A stretch of 64,000 bases of DNA from Hoplostethus atlanticus (GCA_034670405.1 JAXDDX010000012.1:3467501-3531500), one strand, 5' to 3'. Shown: positions 26,060 through 38,802, counted from the first letter of the stretch. Notes: generated by a model not told the origin, from the sequence alone. Made by a program: numbers and translations.

Positions 26060-27987
26060 CATTGTTATTGCTATTCATCATGTCTGACTTTCTGACCTCG
26101 GGCTGATCGACGACATATGTCAAGTGTGCCTCAAAACAGAGAAAAGGTCTGTATTATTCAGGCTTCATTCCTCTCCCTTCCTCTCTCCATGGGGCGCTGC
26201 TAGTGGATAGCTAGTGTGCTTAGGTGGGGGTGGGTGGGGGTGTCGGTGTCCTGTCAGGTGGCCCTTCTGAGACGTGAGGTGATACTGTACTACGTTAGAC
26301 ACATTGCAGTACCCCTGCCTCCGCCCTACCCTATCTTTCCCAGGTCAGCATTGGAAACAAGACTCCTTAATTGGCCCACCTGGTTCTTCAAAGGTGAGAT
26401 GAAAAATAGATGAATATAATGAAATTTGGATTCATGCCTGGAAAGAAGGCTAGCTTTTTGGAAAGTCAGGATGTGTTTAGGGCTAATTCTCGCTGAAGCA
26501 TTTGTCAAAGTCAAACAAGGCATTATGGTCTATTAGGCTCCTGTTATAATGCTGGCAATAACGAAACAGCCCAGGACGGCACGCCGAGCTCGCCATTTCT
26601 TCTTCTCTCTGACTCAACAGGATAGCAATTATCAAAGATTTAAAGGGCTTTCAATTTGGTGTTTCTGTGAATTTTACAATGTGCGTGTGTGTGTGTGTTT
26701 GTACGTGTGTGTAAGTGTGTAAGTGTTTATGTGTGAGTGTCTGTATACACTCACACATACACACATACACACTGTGTGTTTGTGTGTGTATGTGAGAGAG
26801 GTCATTGTAAGTTGCTCCAGATAAGAGCTGCAGCTTAATGCGTTGACGGTAGTGTGTGTGTGTGTGTGTGTGTTTGCTTGCGTGTGTACGCGTGTGTGAG
26901 TGTACAGTCCTTATCGAGAAGTCTTCTTAAGTGCTACTATCTGAGCAGGGAGGCAGCTGGAGGATTTGAGCAGTGCCAGTGTGTAACTCTTTCAGAATAA
27001 TGCCCTCCCAGGCGAGGACTAATGACTCATGAAGGATGTGGCCCCGGAGCTGCTTAGACTCCAGTCTGGACAGCTGGAGACTTCCTACCTTAGACACAAC
27101 AACACCATGTTTACCATGTTGATGTCGGTCTGCTTAAAACACTAGACTGCACCGCCCCTTTGTGCCGCGGTATAGCAAACTCTACTCTTCGATTGAATTG
27201 CTTAAATGCAGGCACCCACACATACACACTCATACAAACACCCACACACACCACACACTCACTACATTTAAGGCATTTCGCTTCAGCTCTCATGCAGAGC
27301 TAACCTACGATGACCTTTATGTTCTGGGGCATTCTCTCCCACCACAAGGCTTCCCTGCCTCCAGAAAGTTTGCCTACTCGTGTTGAAGTTATATTTTTGA
27401 ATTCATCAGCTGTACTATCTCCTGAGACACACACACACGCAACTATAGAAGCGAATGTTATTTTTCTTTCAGGCTATACACAACGTTTTTGAATGCACAA
27501 GCCTCTGTGTGTGTTAGCGGTTAATATTTCTGTTTGCTTGGCAGTGGAGCGCGGCGAGGCAGGCGGCTGCGGCTCTGCATCGGGGACGGTAGAGGACGCT
27601 GTCTGTTGACTTGAGCTGAGTGTGTGGCGGTGGCGAGGGGAGTCGCGAACGGAGGGGAATATTTATTTAATACAGACTCGCGCTGCCTTGCTGAGTGCGG
27701 CGTGACGTCGCAGGCGAGAGTGTGCAATGTTGTGGAATAATGCTGTGCTTAATATCTCTCTGTCTCCTCGCTGTAACTTCCCCCTGTCTCGCATGCTCTT
27801 TTTTTTTTTTTTTACCTTCAGTATCTTTTTCTGTCCCTGTGCTGCAAAGTTCTCAGTCTCACTCTCTCTCAAAGCCACTACACTATAATACAGTGTCACA
27901 ATGTTTACCACTGTTCCCCTGATTTATGTTTTTTGGGCACATGAAAGCACAGATCTTTCACCACCTGGTTATCATGCTATTCTGCTT

Positions 27988-28023
<36 letters not shown>

Positions 28024-29886
28024 ATACCCGTCAAGTGTCACCCCAGCTCTGCTCCACTCTGTCTCTCCCTCTGCATCAGCCAGATTTAGATTTGCCCTGC
28101 AGTGCAATCAGTTCACACATAATAGAGGGACAATTACTGGCCCGTGGTAAGAAAATGACTATCCCACAGCAGAGAAGCATAGTGCGGCCATTTCTACCCA
28201 GGGAAGGTTTCCTGCTCTTTTTTCAGCACCGACTTGATTCACACAAGCTGCCCAGTACAGGACTCACCATCGAGTAGCGCCACTGGAGCAACTGGGAGTT
28301 AATTACCTGGAATTAGTTTCCTCTGCTGGTCCAAGCATTTGAACCAGTGACCTTTTGCTTACAAGCCCACCTCATCCTTCAGGCTATTTGCCGCCCCATA
28401 ATAGCAGCGTTTTATTAGCCTAGCAGGCTGCAAACCTCCACAGATAAAGTCTCGACATTTCTAATTTCGACTGACCTTTAGCTGCATCAAACACATCCAT
28501 GCCAAGCTTAAGAGGTGTAAGTAATTGGTTGGTAAGTACTTTGAGTTCAAACAGAGGCCAATTTTGACCAGGCCGCTCATCAGAAAGACAGACAAATCAG
28601 CAAATATGAGCCAGATGATCCAGTTCAAAAATTAATTTCATTACATGTTTCAGCTACATAAAATTTCCTTCCACAAATTAGTTCATTCCTTTTCTTTCTT
28701 TCTCAGTGTAAGCAGATTCTGGACGGTGCCAGGCAAGTGTTGTAGTTTTAGTTAGTGGAGGGGCAGATGGAGAGAAACTGCATAGAAAAATGGTTAAAAC
28801 ATCTTTAGAATAGTCAACAACAGTTGTTTAGTTAAAGCTGATTTTATTGAAACTCCCTCGTTCTAACCCGTCCTCCCCTTCCTTGCTGTGATTTGATGAT
28901 GAATCAAATACATTTCTGTTTATTGAATTCATAATCAATCTGACTTTTCCCTCCATTCATGCCTGTCCCCTCATTAGTGCTGCACGAGTGACTCGCAATG
29001 ATTAACAGTTACATGATAAATGCTTCAGTCTGAAAAAATGTCGCTGCACCCTGAAGGCAGCACACGTAAAGCAGAAGGAATAAACAGAAATGGTGCAGAA
29101 GCAGCCAAGACTGGGGCAGAAGCGTACCACACTATAGGCTGTAACAAGAAACGTGTTGAGGTCGTTTGGCGTTGAGGTAGATAGGCCACATGTCACATGC
29201 CACAGGACATTTTCTTCAGCCTACTTTGTCTTTTCATTCACTTTGCATTCATATTCAACACTACACAACCTCTCCTCCCTAGTATTAACCACAACACGTA
29301 TTGCATGAACTCGATGCTGCAGAACCAGACTGCTGTGTTCAAAATAGAAATCAATTCAATCAATCAAATCGGTCTATGAAAGTGATTTAGAAAATGCACA
29401 TATCTGGCAAACCATTACCAGAGCAGCCAACCAGACAAATAGACAGATGAAGAAAACATGTAAATGTTTTCACTCGTGCTCATACACTCATACACACTTG
29501 AAGGCACACAAGCACTTTACACACAAATTGTTCAACACAAACACACACACACACACACACACACACTCGGACAGACATTCATTTAGAAAGATAGGTATTT
29601 GGAATACAAACAGCCTGAATGGGACAAGCGGTGACGCAGGCCAACAAGTCCAGACAGCCGGTCTAATGGTGTAGATGAAGTCAAATGAAAGAGTCTATAT
29701 GTATCAGTTATTCTGTCTGTGTCTGCATTGATCATACAGCAGGCGGCTCAATACTCGTCTCTAACCTCCCCTCTCGCTCCCTGTCTGTTTCCCTCTCCCT
29801 CTCTCACTCTTTGTCTCTTTCTCTCCCCTCACCCCCCATCTGATCAATTCACCAATTCACTTTGTTCAAAGAATGGGCCACATCAG

Positions 29887-29924
<38 letters not shown>

Positions 29925-30703
29925 TTGTGTAGCTGTGTGTATGTGTCAGTCTCTCTATTGAAGGATTTCATGACAAAACATTTGGAAAAAGACTGTTACC
30001 TGTGATGGGCTCAAGATAACTAATTACTCAAGTGATATTAAATAGTGAGTTTTACTTTCATAACAGTAATTTTGTTTTTTCCAGAATGGGTGCTTTTTCT
30101 TTCCCAATAGAATAGAATTGAATAGAAAATAACCTTTACTGGTACACAACCAAGGACACTGCACAATTGCTTTCAGTACAGTGTGATGGAATGAATGGAA
30201 GAGTACTACATTCATGGGGGCATAGACACCAAGTAACACACAATGGGTACATAACTGAATGGACAACACACTGTAGGGCAAAAGAGCAACATGGGCAGCT
30301 AATAAGGTAAATGGTGCCATAATAAGTACTTGCACTGAACGTAGAATACATATCTGCAAGACAATACAGAGCACAATAGGTTAGCTTTCACATATTTCAC
30401 ATAATGTACTTTTACACATATTAAGGTGCAGACATTGAACTTGGTGAATGTCTCAATTTGGAATGAAATGAATGAAACTGCTGTAAAGCCAGTTCAAGGT
30501 AGCAACAGAACCATTCCTCTATAAATCAGTATCTGAACCTGACTGAACCCATTCCCTCTTTTTATTAAATATATTTTACTATGCCTTGTATTTTGTAAAC
30601 ACTTTGCAAGCTCTACTTTTACATACTTGCTGTATGACTACATGTCTTGCTTCTTCTTCTTCATATTATTATTATTAACCCCCTCCCCTTTCTTCTCTTG
30701 CAG
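26060..30703. other. Non-coding stretch before exon A
   Basis: It holds short TG/CA tracts at 26680-26800 and 26850-26900, (GT)n about 27990-28022, (AC)n about 29538-29567 and (GT)n about 29887-29922. A CpG-dense block lies at 27540-27730. Sequence at 30105-30420 may be an old repeat. There is no exon apart from a possible alternative first exon at the CpG block. Confidence 0.55.
27540..27730. promoter_or_regulatory. CpG-dense island, candidate internal promoter
   Basis: About 20 CpG dinucleotides fall within roughly 190 bases, while neighbouring kilobases are CpG-poor. The block includes a CRE-like tgacgtcg at 27703-27710 and a TATA-like atatttatttaata at about 27659-27673. It lies 3 kb upstream of ctnnd2 exon A. 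Which strand it would drive is unclear: CRE then TATA order fits the minus strand, but a + strand alternative ctnnd2 promoter fits the location. No convincing first-exon coding sequence is present. Confidence 0.45.
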
Positions 30704-30738
30704 TTCGGCAGATGAGCAGTTTCGCTGGAACACTCAAG
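30704..30738 (+). CDS. ctnnd2: ctnnd2 exon A, 35-nt microexon
   Basis: This small exon reads (S)SADEQFRWNTQ and corresponds to the SSAEEQFQWQSQ segment after the coiled coil in mammalian delta-catenin. The acceptor is a strong pyrimidine tract ending in cttgcag at 30703. The donor is caag|gtaaag at 30739. The first base completes a codon begun in an exon outside the window, and the last base is position 1 of the next codon. Its 35 bases are not a multiple of three, so skipping it would shift the frame. Its upstream partner exon was not found within 30.7 kb, which suggests a very long preceding intron. Confidence 0.85.
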
Positions 30739-31935
30739 GTAAAGGTCACCATAAGCGCTCTCTGTCATTACTTAGCATGGGCACTGCAGGGCTAACACAC
30801 ACACACACACGCACACACACATTCACAAGCTCGGAAAATATCCACTCAAACAGCAACACATTCACAAACACACACTACACGTCCATGCATATAGAGGTTT
30901 TGCTGCATGAACCAGGAGCGTATGCACGGGTGGGCCTGGGTGGGTCGCTGCCGTCCAATGTGGTCAACACATTTGAGAGGGACAAATGGTGAACAATTTT
31001 GCTTCAGTAGCATTCATAAGTAAAATTGCCCAATACCCACTCAAATTCACTCATGTGAATCACACCTCTCTCTCTGTCAAGCTCTGTCAGAGATGTTTTG
31101 GCTACGCTGCTAGCATGAACTGATTACTTTTCTACTGCTTGCCTGCTCAATATCTGCTTACATTATGGGAGTCCTTTGCAAAATTGCAACGTCTAAGCTT
31201 ATTCTCTGTACGTACGTTTTTTGAAATCAAATCAAACTTGATTGATCGTGCATACCACGCACCGACAAACAGGATCTATAGGGTTTAAGGCTGGATCTGA
31301 ATGCTCTGGCAGCTCCGTGAGGAGGGATAAGTCTCCATGCCGTGTTACCAACACATCTTGAGTCCAAGGATTAGATCCATCGCCCAGACACCAACAAAGC
31401 CTGTTCCGCTTTATATCTGATTGACATGCCAGGAAAATTGTGTCTCAAGGAACGTTTATACCCACGTACTGGTAACGTATGGGTACAAGCACCCACATAC
31501 CCGTGGGATCAAAGATAAATGCACGTGCACACACACACACACACATACACACACAAAGTAGGTTAAAGCAGTGTCAAACCACTGTCAACCACCAAGTGTT
31601 GGTGTTGGCGGTCAATGTTAATCCTTGCTTTTGTAATAACCACAACCACTGTCACTCTCTCTGTCTCTGACACATACACACACATTCACCCACTCGCGTA
31701 CACACACACTAGTCTTTTGTGACGACTTCATTTACATTCAGGCAGTTTCCCGGGCAGAAGTTTCAGGGTCCTTTCCAGCATGCGAACAAAACGTCCTACA
31801 GCTCCTGTATACCCTACACCTATAACCTGTGTGTATTATATAGGGTTTCACTGACCGTGAGAGTTGGAGATTGAGGTTACACACCCAGATAGATCTCATT
31901 TCTATCTCTCTCTCATTTCCTCTATCCATCTCTTA

Positions 31936-31980
<45 letters not shown>

Positions 31981-31985
31981 CACAG
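30739..31985 (+). other. ctnnd2: ctnnd2 intron A-B (1247 bp)
   Basis: This contains short (AC)n tracts near 30796-30825, 31510-31552 and 31680-31710. It ends in a (CT)n run at 31938-31976 followed by ctctcacag. No other feature is seen. Confidence 0.85.
31938..31976. repeat. (CT)n microsatellite forming the exon B polypyrimidine tract
   Basis: This is an uninterrupted CT run of 39 bases, only 9 bases from the splice acceptor. Its repeat number would directly set pyrimidine-tract length. Confidence 0.95.
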
Positions 31986-32090
31986 CGGATGGACAAAAGG
32001 ATATTGAGGATGAGTTGACCACTGGTTTGGAGTTGGTGGATTCCTGCATCCGTTCCCTGCAGGAATCCGGAATACTTGACAGCGGAGAAC
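31986..32090 (+). CDS. ctnnd2: ctnnd2 exon B
   Basis: The exon encodes [20 protein letters not shown] followed by [15 protein letters not shown], nearly identical to vertebrate delta-catenin and related to the same block in ARVCF and PKP4. It is 105 bases long and entered in phase 1. Its acceptor cacag at 31985 sits directly behind a (CT)n microsatellite that serves as the polypyrimidine tract. The donor is gaac|gtaagt, an excellent match to consensus. Two oddities relative to the human protein as I recall it: an extra Ala codon formed at the junction with exon A, and a shorter ILD-SGE join where human has a few extra residues (PQDYST). Confidence 0.95.
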
Positions 32091-34280
32091 GTAAGTGCAT
32101 CATCATCTGTGTGTCTGTTTGGGGGGGTGGAGGGGGCATCCTATTTATCTTTATTTCAATTATTTCAATCCATTTAGTGCTATTGACCCGACTCTAGTGG
32201 AGCAGAAGAGAGCTGTCAATTCAAACAAACAGGTTTCCAGCCAGGGAGCTTAAAGATACAATCCGCATTTTCGGGTTTCACATGTTCTCAAAGAGTTTTT
32301 ATTTGTAGATGGGAAATTACCCTTTTTGAAACTTCCTCAAACCTCAAAACAAGTGTAAAAATCATGTTTGTCACATACTGTCAGTCCTTGAAAGCAAACC
32401 TATTTTAGAGTGACAAAAAACATTTTTATTTCCCGCTTAAGTAGGTTAAAGCAAGCCTAGGCCACAGCAGGGGTTGTGAAAGTTTTCCTATTCAACCAGG
32501 ACCACAACCTTAACACAACCAAAGTTGTTTTACTTGCCTAAACTTAACCGTTAACTAACCTTTCCACGTGACAAACAGGTGAAAATGTTATGTCCAATTT
32601 GTGGTATTGTCACATAATGTAAGGAATGTCATTTCACATAATCTTCAGAGTTTGTGGTCATTTCACAAAATTTCATGAGACTGTGTTCGTCAATTTAGTC
32701 TAGCATGGATCCCAAGCTCACAAAAAACTGTCATTACTCTTGTCATGTGGTGACACAACAGAAATAGACCTCCATAGCACAAGAAATGCTAAGCTATATA
32801 TATATATAGTCCCCCCGCCGCCGCCAGATGTTCCCTGTCTGTCTGTGATTCGTACCGACAACCATCCAGTCAAAGCTTCTCTAACCTCTTTACTCGGCAT
32901 CGGAACGAAGGAATTCGCAGGATGATTGAGAGGCGGCGTGCATGTGAGGTCTCGCTAAATGTGCTTGGCATTTGCTTTGCAGGTCATTGGTATTGGAACA
33001 CTGCATTCCCATTTTCGTTTAATGTCTGCTGACCTTTTTGATAGTTGATATTGCTGTAATGGATGGCATTTTAAGAACTGGCACTGTACGCATTGCTCAC
33101 TGCATTTTTACATTGGGAGTGCAGACTACTTTACCCACATCCATGCTTTTAGTGTGTAGTGGCTTTGTGTTCTGTTTTAAAGCCCCAAAAACTGTAGAGG
33201 ATACCACACCAAAAGCTGGTTTGGAATATTTGAAGTGTACCTCAAAATTGCTCTCTCTGGTTTGCTTTGATAAGAAAGAGGTTGCATGTTTAAGCACCTA
33301 CGGAAAGCTGGGAAAACATGTCAGATAATTTGATTCTTATCATGTTTGCAGAAAGTACCCAAGTCCCTGCCAGTGGTGCTTTATCTGAGTCCAAATAGAT
33401 GGCACTCTCATTGTGAGGACTCTCATCGTGGATGCCTCTTACCCAGCTGTTTTTCCCATTTTACGGGTGGGCTTCTACCAAAAACACCACAATGTGTGGG
33501 TGCAGATAAATTCAGCATAGCTTTCAATGTGTTTTTTTCCCTAAATGGGAGCACTGCAAATAGCTAAGCAGTAAGTAGAATAGTGACATGTTGCTGTCTT
33601 CAGTGAAAGGTTGCACAAAACAGCGAGGCTTTTTTGTTTCCAGCTGATACTGTAGTTGGTAAGGTGTCATGACAGAGCCACACACAAATGCATACAGACA
33701 TACGCACACATAAAACCATGTACACACACACACACACACACAGACAGACACAGGCACACACACACAGAGAGAAACACTCACACAGACATACATGCATGCA
33801 CTTACACTATAAGCTACAAGACAGCTTTTTGATCAGGGGAGAGATCATCTCACTCGCTCATGCATATACAGCACACACACACACACATGCATGCACACAC
33901 TCACTCTCACACACACATGCACAAACACATGGACTCCAATACACTCTATACGCACACCATCTACCTACCTACCAACTTTCTCATCAGCCAACCAACACAC
34001 ACACACACACACATCACACGTTAAGCACAGTGACACAAACATACACTCACACGGTGTAACACACACAGAAGCACACAATGTAACAAACACCAAGCCTGAG
34101 TGATGATGAGTTTTGGAGCTCCCACTCAGTCTGCGTAACACAAAGTGTTGTTTAATAATTCATAAAAAGCGAGGGATGAATCGAGATGAGAAAAGACAAG
34201 TCTTTTGTGAAGGCGAGAAGCAGAGGAGTTGATCTTGGTTCACAGCACACAGAGACTCACAGAGAGAAAGGGATCCTGAC

Positions 34281-34318
<38 letters not shown>

Positions 34319-34682
34319 AAATAGATATGGGAGAAGAAAAATAAGACTCCTTTGTTATTTGGAGGAAAAAACTAACATGCCAGCGAGCTCTGGGGAAAAG
34401 GCTTATTGTAGACTATGAGGGCATAGTCATGATATTTAGAAATTTCAAATTGGGAAGCAGAGAAAAAAAACAGAGAGACTACGACTCAGAGGACAGGGAA
34501 CGCGAGAGAGAAAGACTTTGGGAACCAGTTTGTCTTCCTTATACTATAAACTCTAATTACATAGATGTCATGTACTTGTATTCAGACAGAGAGAATGAGA
34601 CAGTTAGAATAGCAACTTAATGAAATATTTACACACCGCTGAGTGCACAGGTCAGACCTAACTGCTGTTCAATAAAATGAAG

Positions 34683-34728
<46 letters not shown>

Positions 34729-35155
34729 GTACACATGTAGCCTTCCCACCCTATACAACCACACACACACAGCTGGAGTTGAAAGCAAGTTTATACGTGC
34801 GTCCACCACCCCGACCACCACACCATTACTTTCCACTACACTATTTCACCACAGTCCAGTCCACCTTATCACCCCATATGCAGTTCGGAAGTGATATGTG
34901 ATAATCAGACCAGTCACAATTACAATCCCAAGTTGCAGCTACTATTCTGCCTCATAAACCAGTGACAGGCTTGTAATGCTGTCAATGATGCTAGAAGCGC
35001 CTGTAATGTGCCCTTTTTTTAAGGGTGTTTAAAGGAAGGTTCCACCCTCAGATACTCTTACACACAAAACAACCGTGTAAAACTCTGCTCTGCTCGGTGT
35101 GAAAGTTCAGGGCTTAACTTGTGTATCTCTATGTCTGGAGCATCATGCTGCCTGC

Positions 35156-35283
35156 CATTACATTACAGTCGTTTAGCAGACGCTTTTATCCAAAGCGACT
35201 TACGAAGGTGACAGTTGACACTATGTGGAGATTGACCCTGAGACTGAGAGGCTCATGCTCTACCAACTGAGCTGTCCGGGCCG
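35156..35283 (-). mobile_element. tRNA-headed SINE with stem-loop tail
   Basis: On the minus strand the copy starts ggcccggacagctcagttgg, with an A-box-like gctcagttggta at 35261-35272. It ends in a tail that includes cgctttggataaaagcg (35181-35197), a perfect 6-bp stem with a 5-base loop, then taatgtaatg repeats. This tail is very common in fish introns. The B box is not clear. Confidence 0.7.
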
Positions 35284-36324
35284 GACCAGTGTAAACCATG
35301 CCATGAGTGTAAACACATTTCCTATGGCAGCCCATAGGAAATTGGTGTGAACTGCCTCCTACACGGATCAACAAACCGTAATATTCCCAGGTTGTGTGCG
35401 GTTGGTGGGGACCCTTGTGGGCACTATGGACGCCTTCTCAATTACCAATAAACCACTTTAAACACCAGCTTCACAGGACACAGCTGTTCACCCTTGGTTG
35501 TCTCCTTCCCATCTTGTCTGCTATTGGACAATAGGGAACTCACCAGTACATAGTAGGCAGCATACAATGCTCCCAGATGGTGAACTACACAAAACCTGTT
35601 GCCTATCACCTCCCAATAGTAAAATATTAGCAGCAGATCTGAAAAAAAGAGAAAAAGAGAAAGAGTCAAAGGAAATTCCACCCTCAGATATGTGATGTTC
35701 AGTGTATTCCAGGAGTTATTTTGTGATGAAGTTTTGTAATTTATCTTTTTATACTTTCCCTCAACCTGCCTTGTTTACTGCATTCACATCATGTCGGATG
35801 AAGTGGAAAGATTTCCAATTGCTCTGACCTGGAAGCGGTCACGTGTCCGACTTGTTGGGAAGCCCTTGGCTATTGCTAGCTAGTTCCATAGCAACAACTT
35901 GTTAACAACTTTCTTTGTCAACCAAACAAACTACAGTAGGTATTTCTAAACATAAACTGAGTCGGTTGTGCAGAAGCATACTAGTGTGAATATAACTAGT
36001 AATTCTTATTTCATTACCTTGGACTTGCGGACTTTGATAGATTTGCGGCAGCCATGTTGTGACATCCGTTATTTGCACCGGCAGGGGGAGATAAAGTTTC
36101 CATATTTCCTATTCAGTATTACTACTACGAGGTTGACGTGAATGTTTTTCCCCAGTTGGAAGCTCGTATTTGCGGTATCTCTCATTAGACCTGAATGCAT
36201 CATCATGAAAATGTTTCCCCTATTAAACTTGTTGCTAAACTCATTGTAGCTGCACTGGAAATATTTCAACGTGAGGTCACGTCTAATTGGTCTATTTGGC
36301 CAATTAATCACAGGAATAAGAAAA

Positions 36325-36600
36325 ATCAAATCAAATCAAATCACATTTATTTGTAGAGCCCTTAATCACCGTTACAGCCTCAAAGGGCTTCACAGTGCCC
36401 AACATGTGAAACAGTAAATGGTTAGTACACGACATCCCCCAGCCTTAGACCCTCAATAGAGGACAAGGAAAAACTCCCCAAAAAACCTTTTAGGTAAACA
36501 TTGGAAGAAACCTCGGGAGGGGCTACTCAGAGAGGGATCCCCCTACCAGGACGGTTGGGCGTGCAATAGATGCCGTGCAAAAATACACCGCCAAACAACA
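36325..36600. repeat. Abundant fish-type interspersed repeat
   Basis: The segment opens with (AAATC)n and cacatttatttgtagagccc. It continues with gcctcaaagggcttcacagt, ccttagaccctc, aaggaaaaactcccc, ggaagaaacctcgggaggg and ggatccccctaccaggacgg. I recognise this order of phrases as a repeat widespread in teleosts, but I cannot name the family securely. Confidence 0.65.
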
Positions 36601-37286
36601 AAATGGACCCAAAAACACAAGATACATCACCAATAACTCTTTTACACAGTGTGAAAGTGTTTTATGGTGGACTTTTCTATGTTTGACAAAGTAAATCGGG
36701 TGTACTCCAGCGGTTCAAATATATAAAGCCATATTCCAATATGTTGCATGGCTGACTTAATGAGAGCAGACAGAAAAAAAAACCATTAAATGATTCATTC
36801 CAAAGTAGGATTTCCTTTTGTCGTACACTAGGGGTCGGTGAGGTTTTGTTCCAGCAGATAATACAATGTACAAGTTGACATGTTTGGGGAGGTAACGATC
36901 CAAACTATTAGCTCTACCATCTATAACAACTTTTTTCTTTTCAGCCCTCCTCCTGCCATTCTCCCCCTCTCCTCCTCCTCCTCCCCCTCTCCTCCTCCTC
37001 CTCCCATTCTCTCTGTTCCTCTGTTTCTCTTTCCCTCTGCTAATAAATTATGTATGCCATCTCCAACTCACGGAGCGCTGCACTGCTGCACTGTCTGCTC
37101 TAAATTGCTGCTCTCTCTCCCCCACCTCACTCCACGCCTCTCAATCTCTCCCTTTCACGCCCCCACTCTCTCTCTTTCTCTCTCTCTATATATATCTATA
37201 TCTCTCTACTCAACCCTAACCCCCCTCTCCCCCTCCCCCCACCACCACCACCACCACCTATACACCACTGCTTTCTCTCTCGTTAG

Positions 37287-37459
37287 GACCGACTCTTCTT
37301 TCCCAGAGTTCCTTGCAGCTCAACTCCACCCCGGAGGCTTCGCTCCAGTACTCTGCCAGCTACCATAGCAACCAGACCCTCACCCTTAGCGACAGCATCT
37401 CCGCAGCAACCCCTCAGCGCAGCGGGCAGGTTGGGGGGGCCGTACACAGCTACAACCAG
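37287..37459 (+). CDS. ctnnd2: ctnnd2 exon C
   Basis: The exon continues R-PTLLSQSSLQLNSTPEA and then QYSASYHSNQTLTLSDS, matching the PSLLSQSALQLNSKPEG and SYHSNQTLALGE parts of mammalian delta-catenin. It ends with a less conserved SGQVGGAVHSYNQ tail. It is 173 bases long, is entered with two bases completing an Arg codon, and leaves in phase 0. The acceptor is ctcgttag at 37286, behind about 300 bases of pyrimidine-rich sequence. The donor is cag|gtagga. The region is predicted disordered and Ser/Gln-rich. Confidence 0.93.
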
Positions 37460-38417
37460 GTAGGAATTACTGCTGTATACCGATGATGATGATGATGATG
37501 GTCTTATTGGTGATGATCATGAAAACGACGATGGCTGAAATTGTCACAGGGGTCTTTTGCCTCACTTTCTATTTCTGTCAACATTAATTGGAGTGGCAGT
37601 TATCGGGAAACTTCTTCAGTTTACACTGTAGGCTATTGTGGCAGAGACTTGACATCACTAAAACTAACTCAACTTAAGTGCAGTTTAGAAGTACAACTGC
37701 ATTACTCATCGTTCACACGGACAGCTGCGTTGACCAGCACAGTGTCGAGCTCTACTGTACGCTGTCTTTCAGATTCCCCGCTGCTCGGTTTTTCCCCACC
37801 ACAAGCTGAGCCAACATCTACCCCTCTTTTTTCTCTACCCCTCTCTTCTCGCACGCTATCTTCCTGTCTCCCCCGGCACTCTCTGTAGCTGTTCTACACC
37901 TACATCTCTTACTCGCAGTGCGCTTCGCTTTAGCTACACAGCTTGGCACGCAGAATATGGATTTGTAGTTTTTTGACACAGCAGTTGGGCGTAGTTGATC
38001 GGCGTAGATAAACACAGATTTAGGTAGAATCCCAGTTAATTCAGTGTTGGTAAGTGGGATAGTGCAGTCGGTGCAACCTTTGCTTTCCAAGGAATCCTGT
38101 GCATGTAAGCTGTGTATATTTGGAAAGGGGTGGGGGGACAGGGAATTATGTCAGATATATTTATCGTAAGTGATTTAAGACCGGTAATATGTTGCCCATA
38201 GCCTAAAAGAGCTATTTTAGATAGAGAAAGGAGGATTAAACAAACACAGGGGGATCTCTGTGAGGTTCTTGTTTATAAGGAGTTGAGAAAAAAGGCAGAG
38301 AAGAAGTCACATATTAATCACAGCAGTGTGCTGATGAAGAGAGAAACCCCCCAATTACTTTCTTGCCTACAGGAGCCAATTATTTCCAATTTTCATTTCC
38401 TTAACCTAGCAAGAGTA

Positions 38418-38466
<49 letters not shown>

Positions 38467-38771
38467 CACACACATACTCACGCACACACATCTGCTAAAT
38501 CAGTGAGCAGCTGCAGTGCTTCATTAAAAGATATTGCCCGTGTCTGGGGCAAATGTTCCATTTGTGATTGCTGTATGTGGTTATGAATTGAAAGCAGGGG
38601 AAATATTTTAGATTAATAATTTGAAAGTTGATATTTGATAGTAAAAGAGCACCAAGGCTTCCATCACTGGAGCAAACAGCTGCTGGTTCAAATGTGTTGT
38701 GTTTTGTTACTTTTCCATTTGCTGTGTTTTTTTGTTTTTGTTTGTATGTGTATGTAAGTTTTTTTGTTTGT

Positions 38772-38785
<14 letters not shown>

Positions 38786-38802
<17 letters not shown>

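Larger units (their letters stand above)
32091..37286 (+). other. ctnnd2: ctnnd2 intron B-C (5196 bp)
   Basis: It holds a CA-rich cluster at 33680-34080, (GA)n about 34284-34317, (AC)n 34683-34727, a SINE at 35156-35283, an interspersed repeat at 36325-36600, and CTC/CCT-rich sequence from 36950 to the acceptor. No further exon is seen. Confidence 0.8.

Noticed and set aside
27695..27922. Hydrophobic signal-like peptide (MLCLISLCLLAVTSPCLACS) after the CpG island
   Set aside because: The frame runs into a poly-T tract coding for Phe repeats, with no downstream domain or donor site. Hydrophobicity is explained by pyrimidine-rich DNA.
36880..37368. 162-codon + strand frame overlapping exon C
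   Set aside because: Most of it is the pyrimidine-rich intron end read as Ser/Pro/Leu. Only 37287 onward is exon, and that is used in a different frame.
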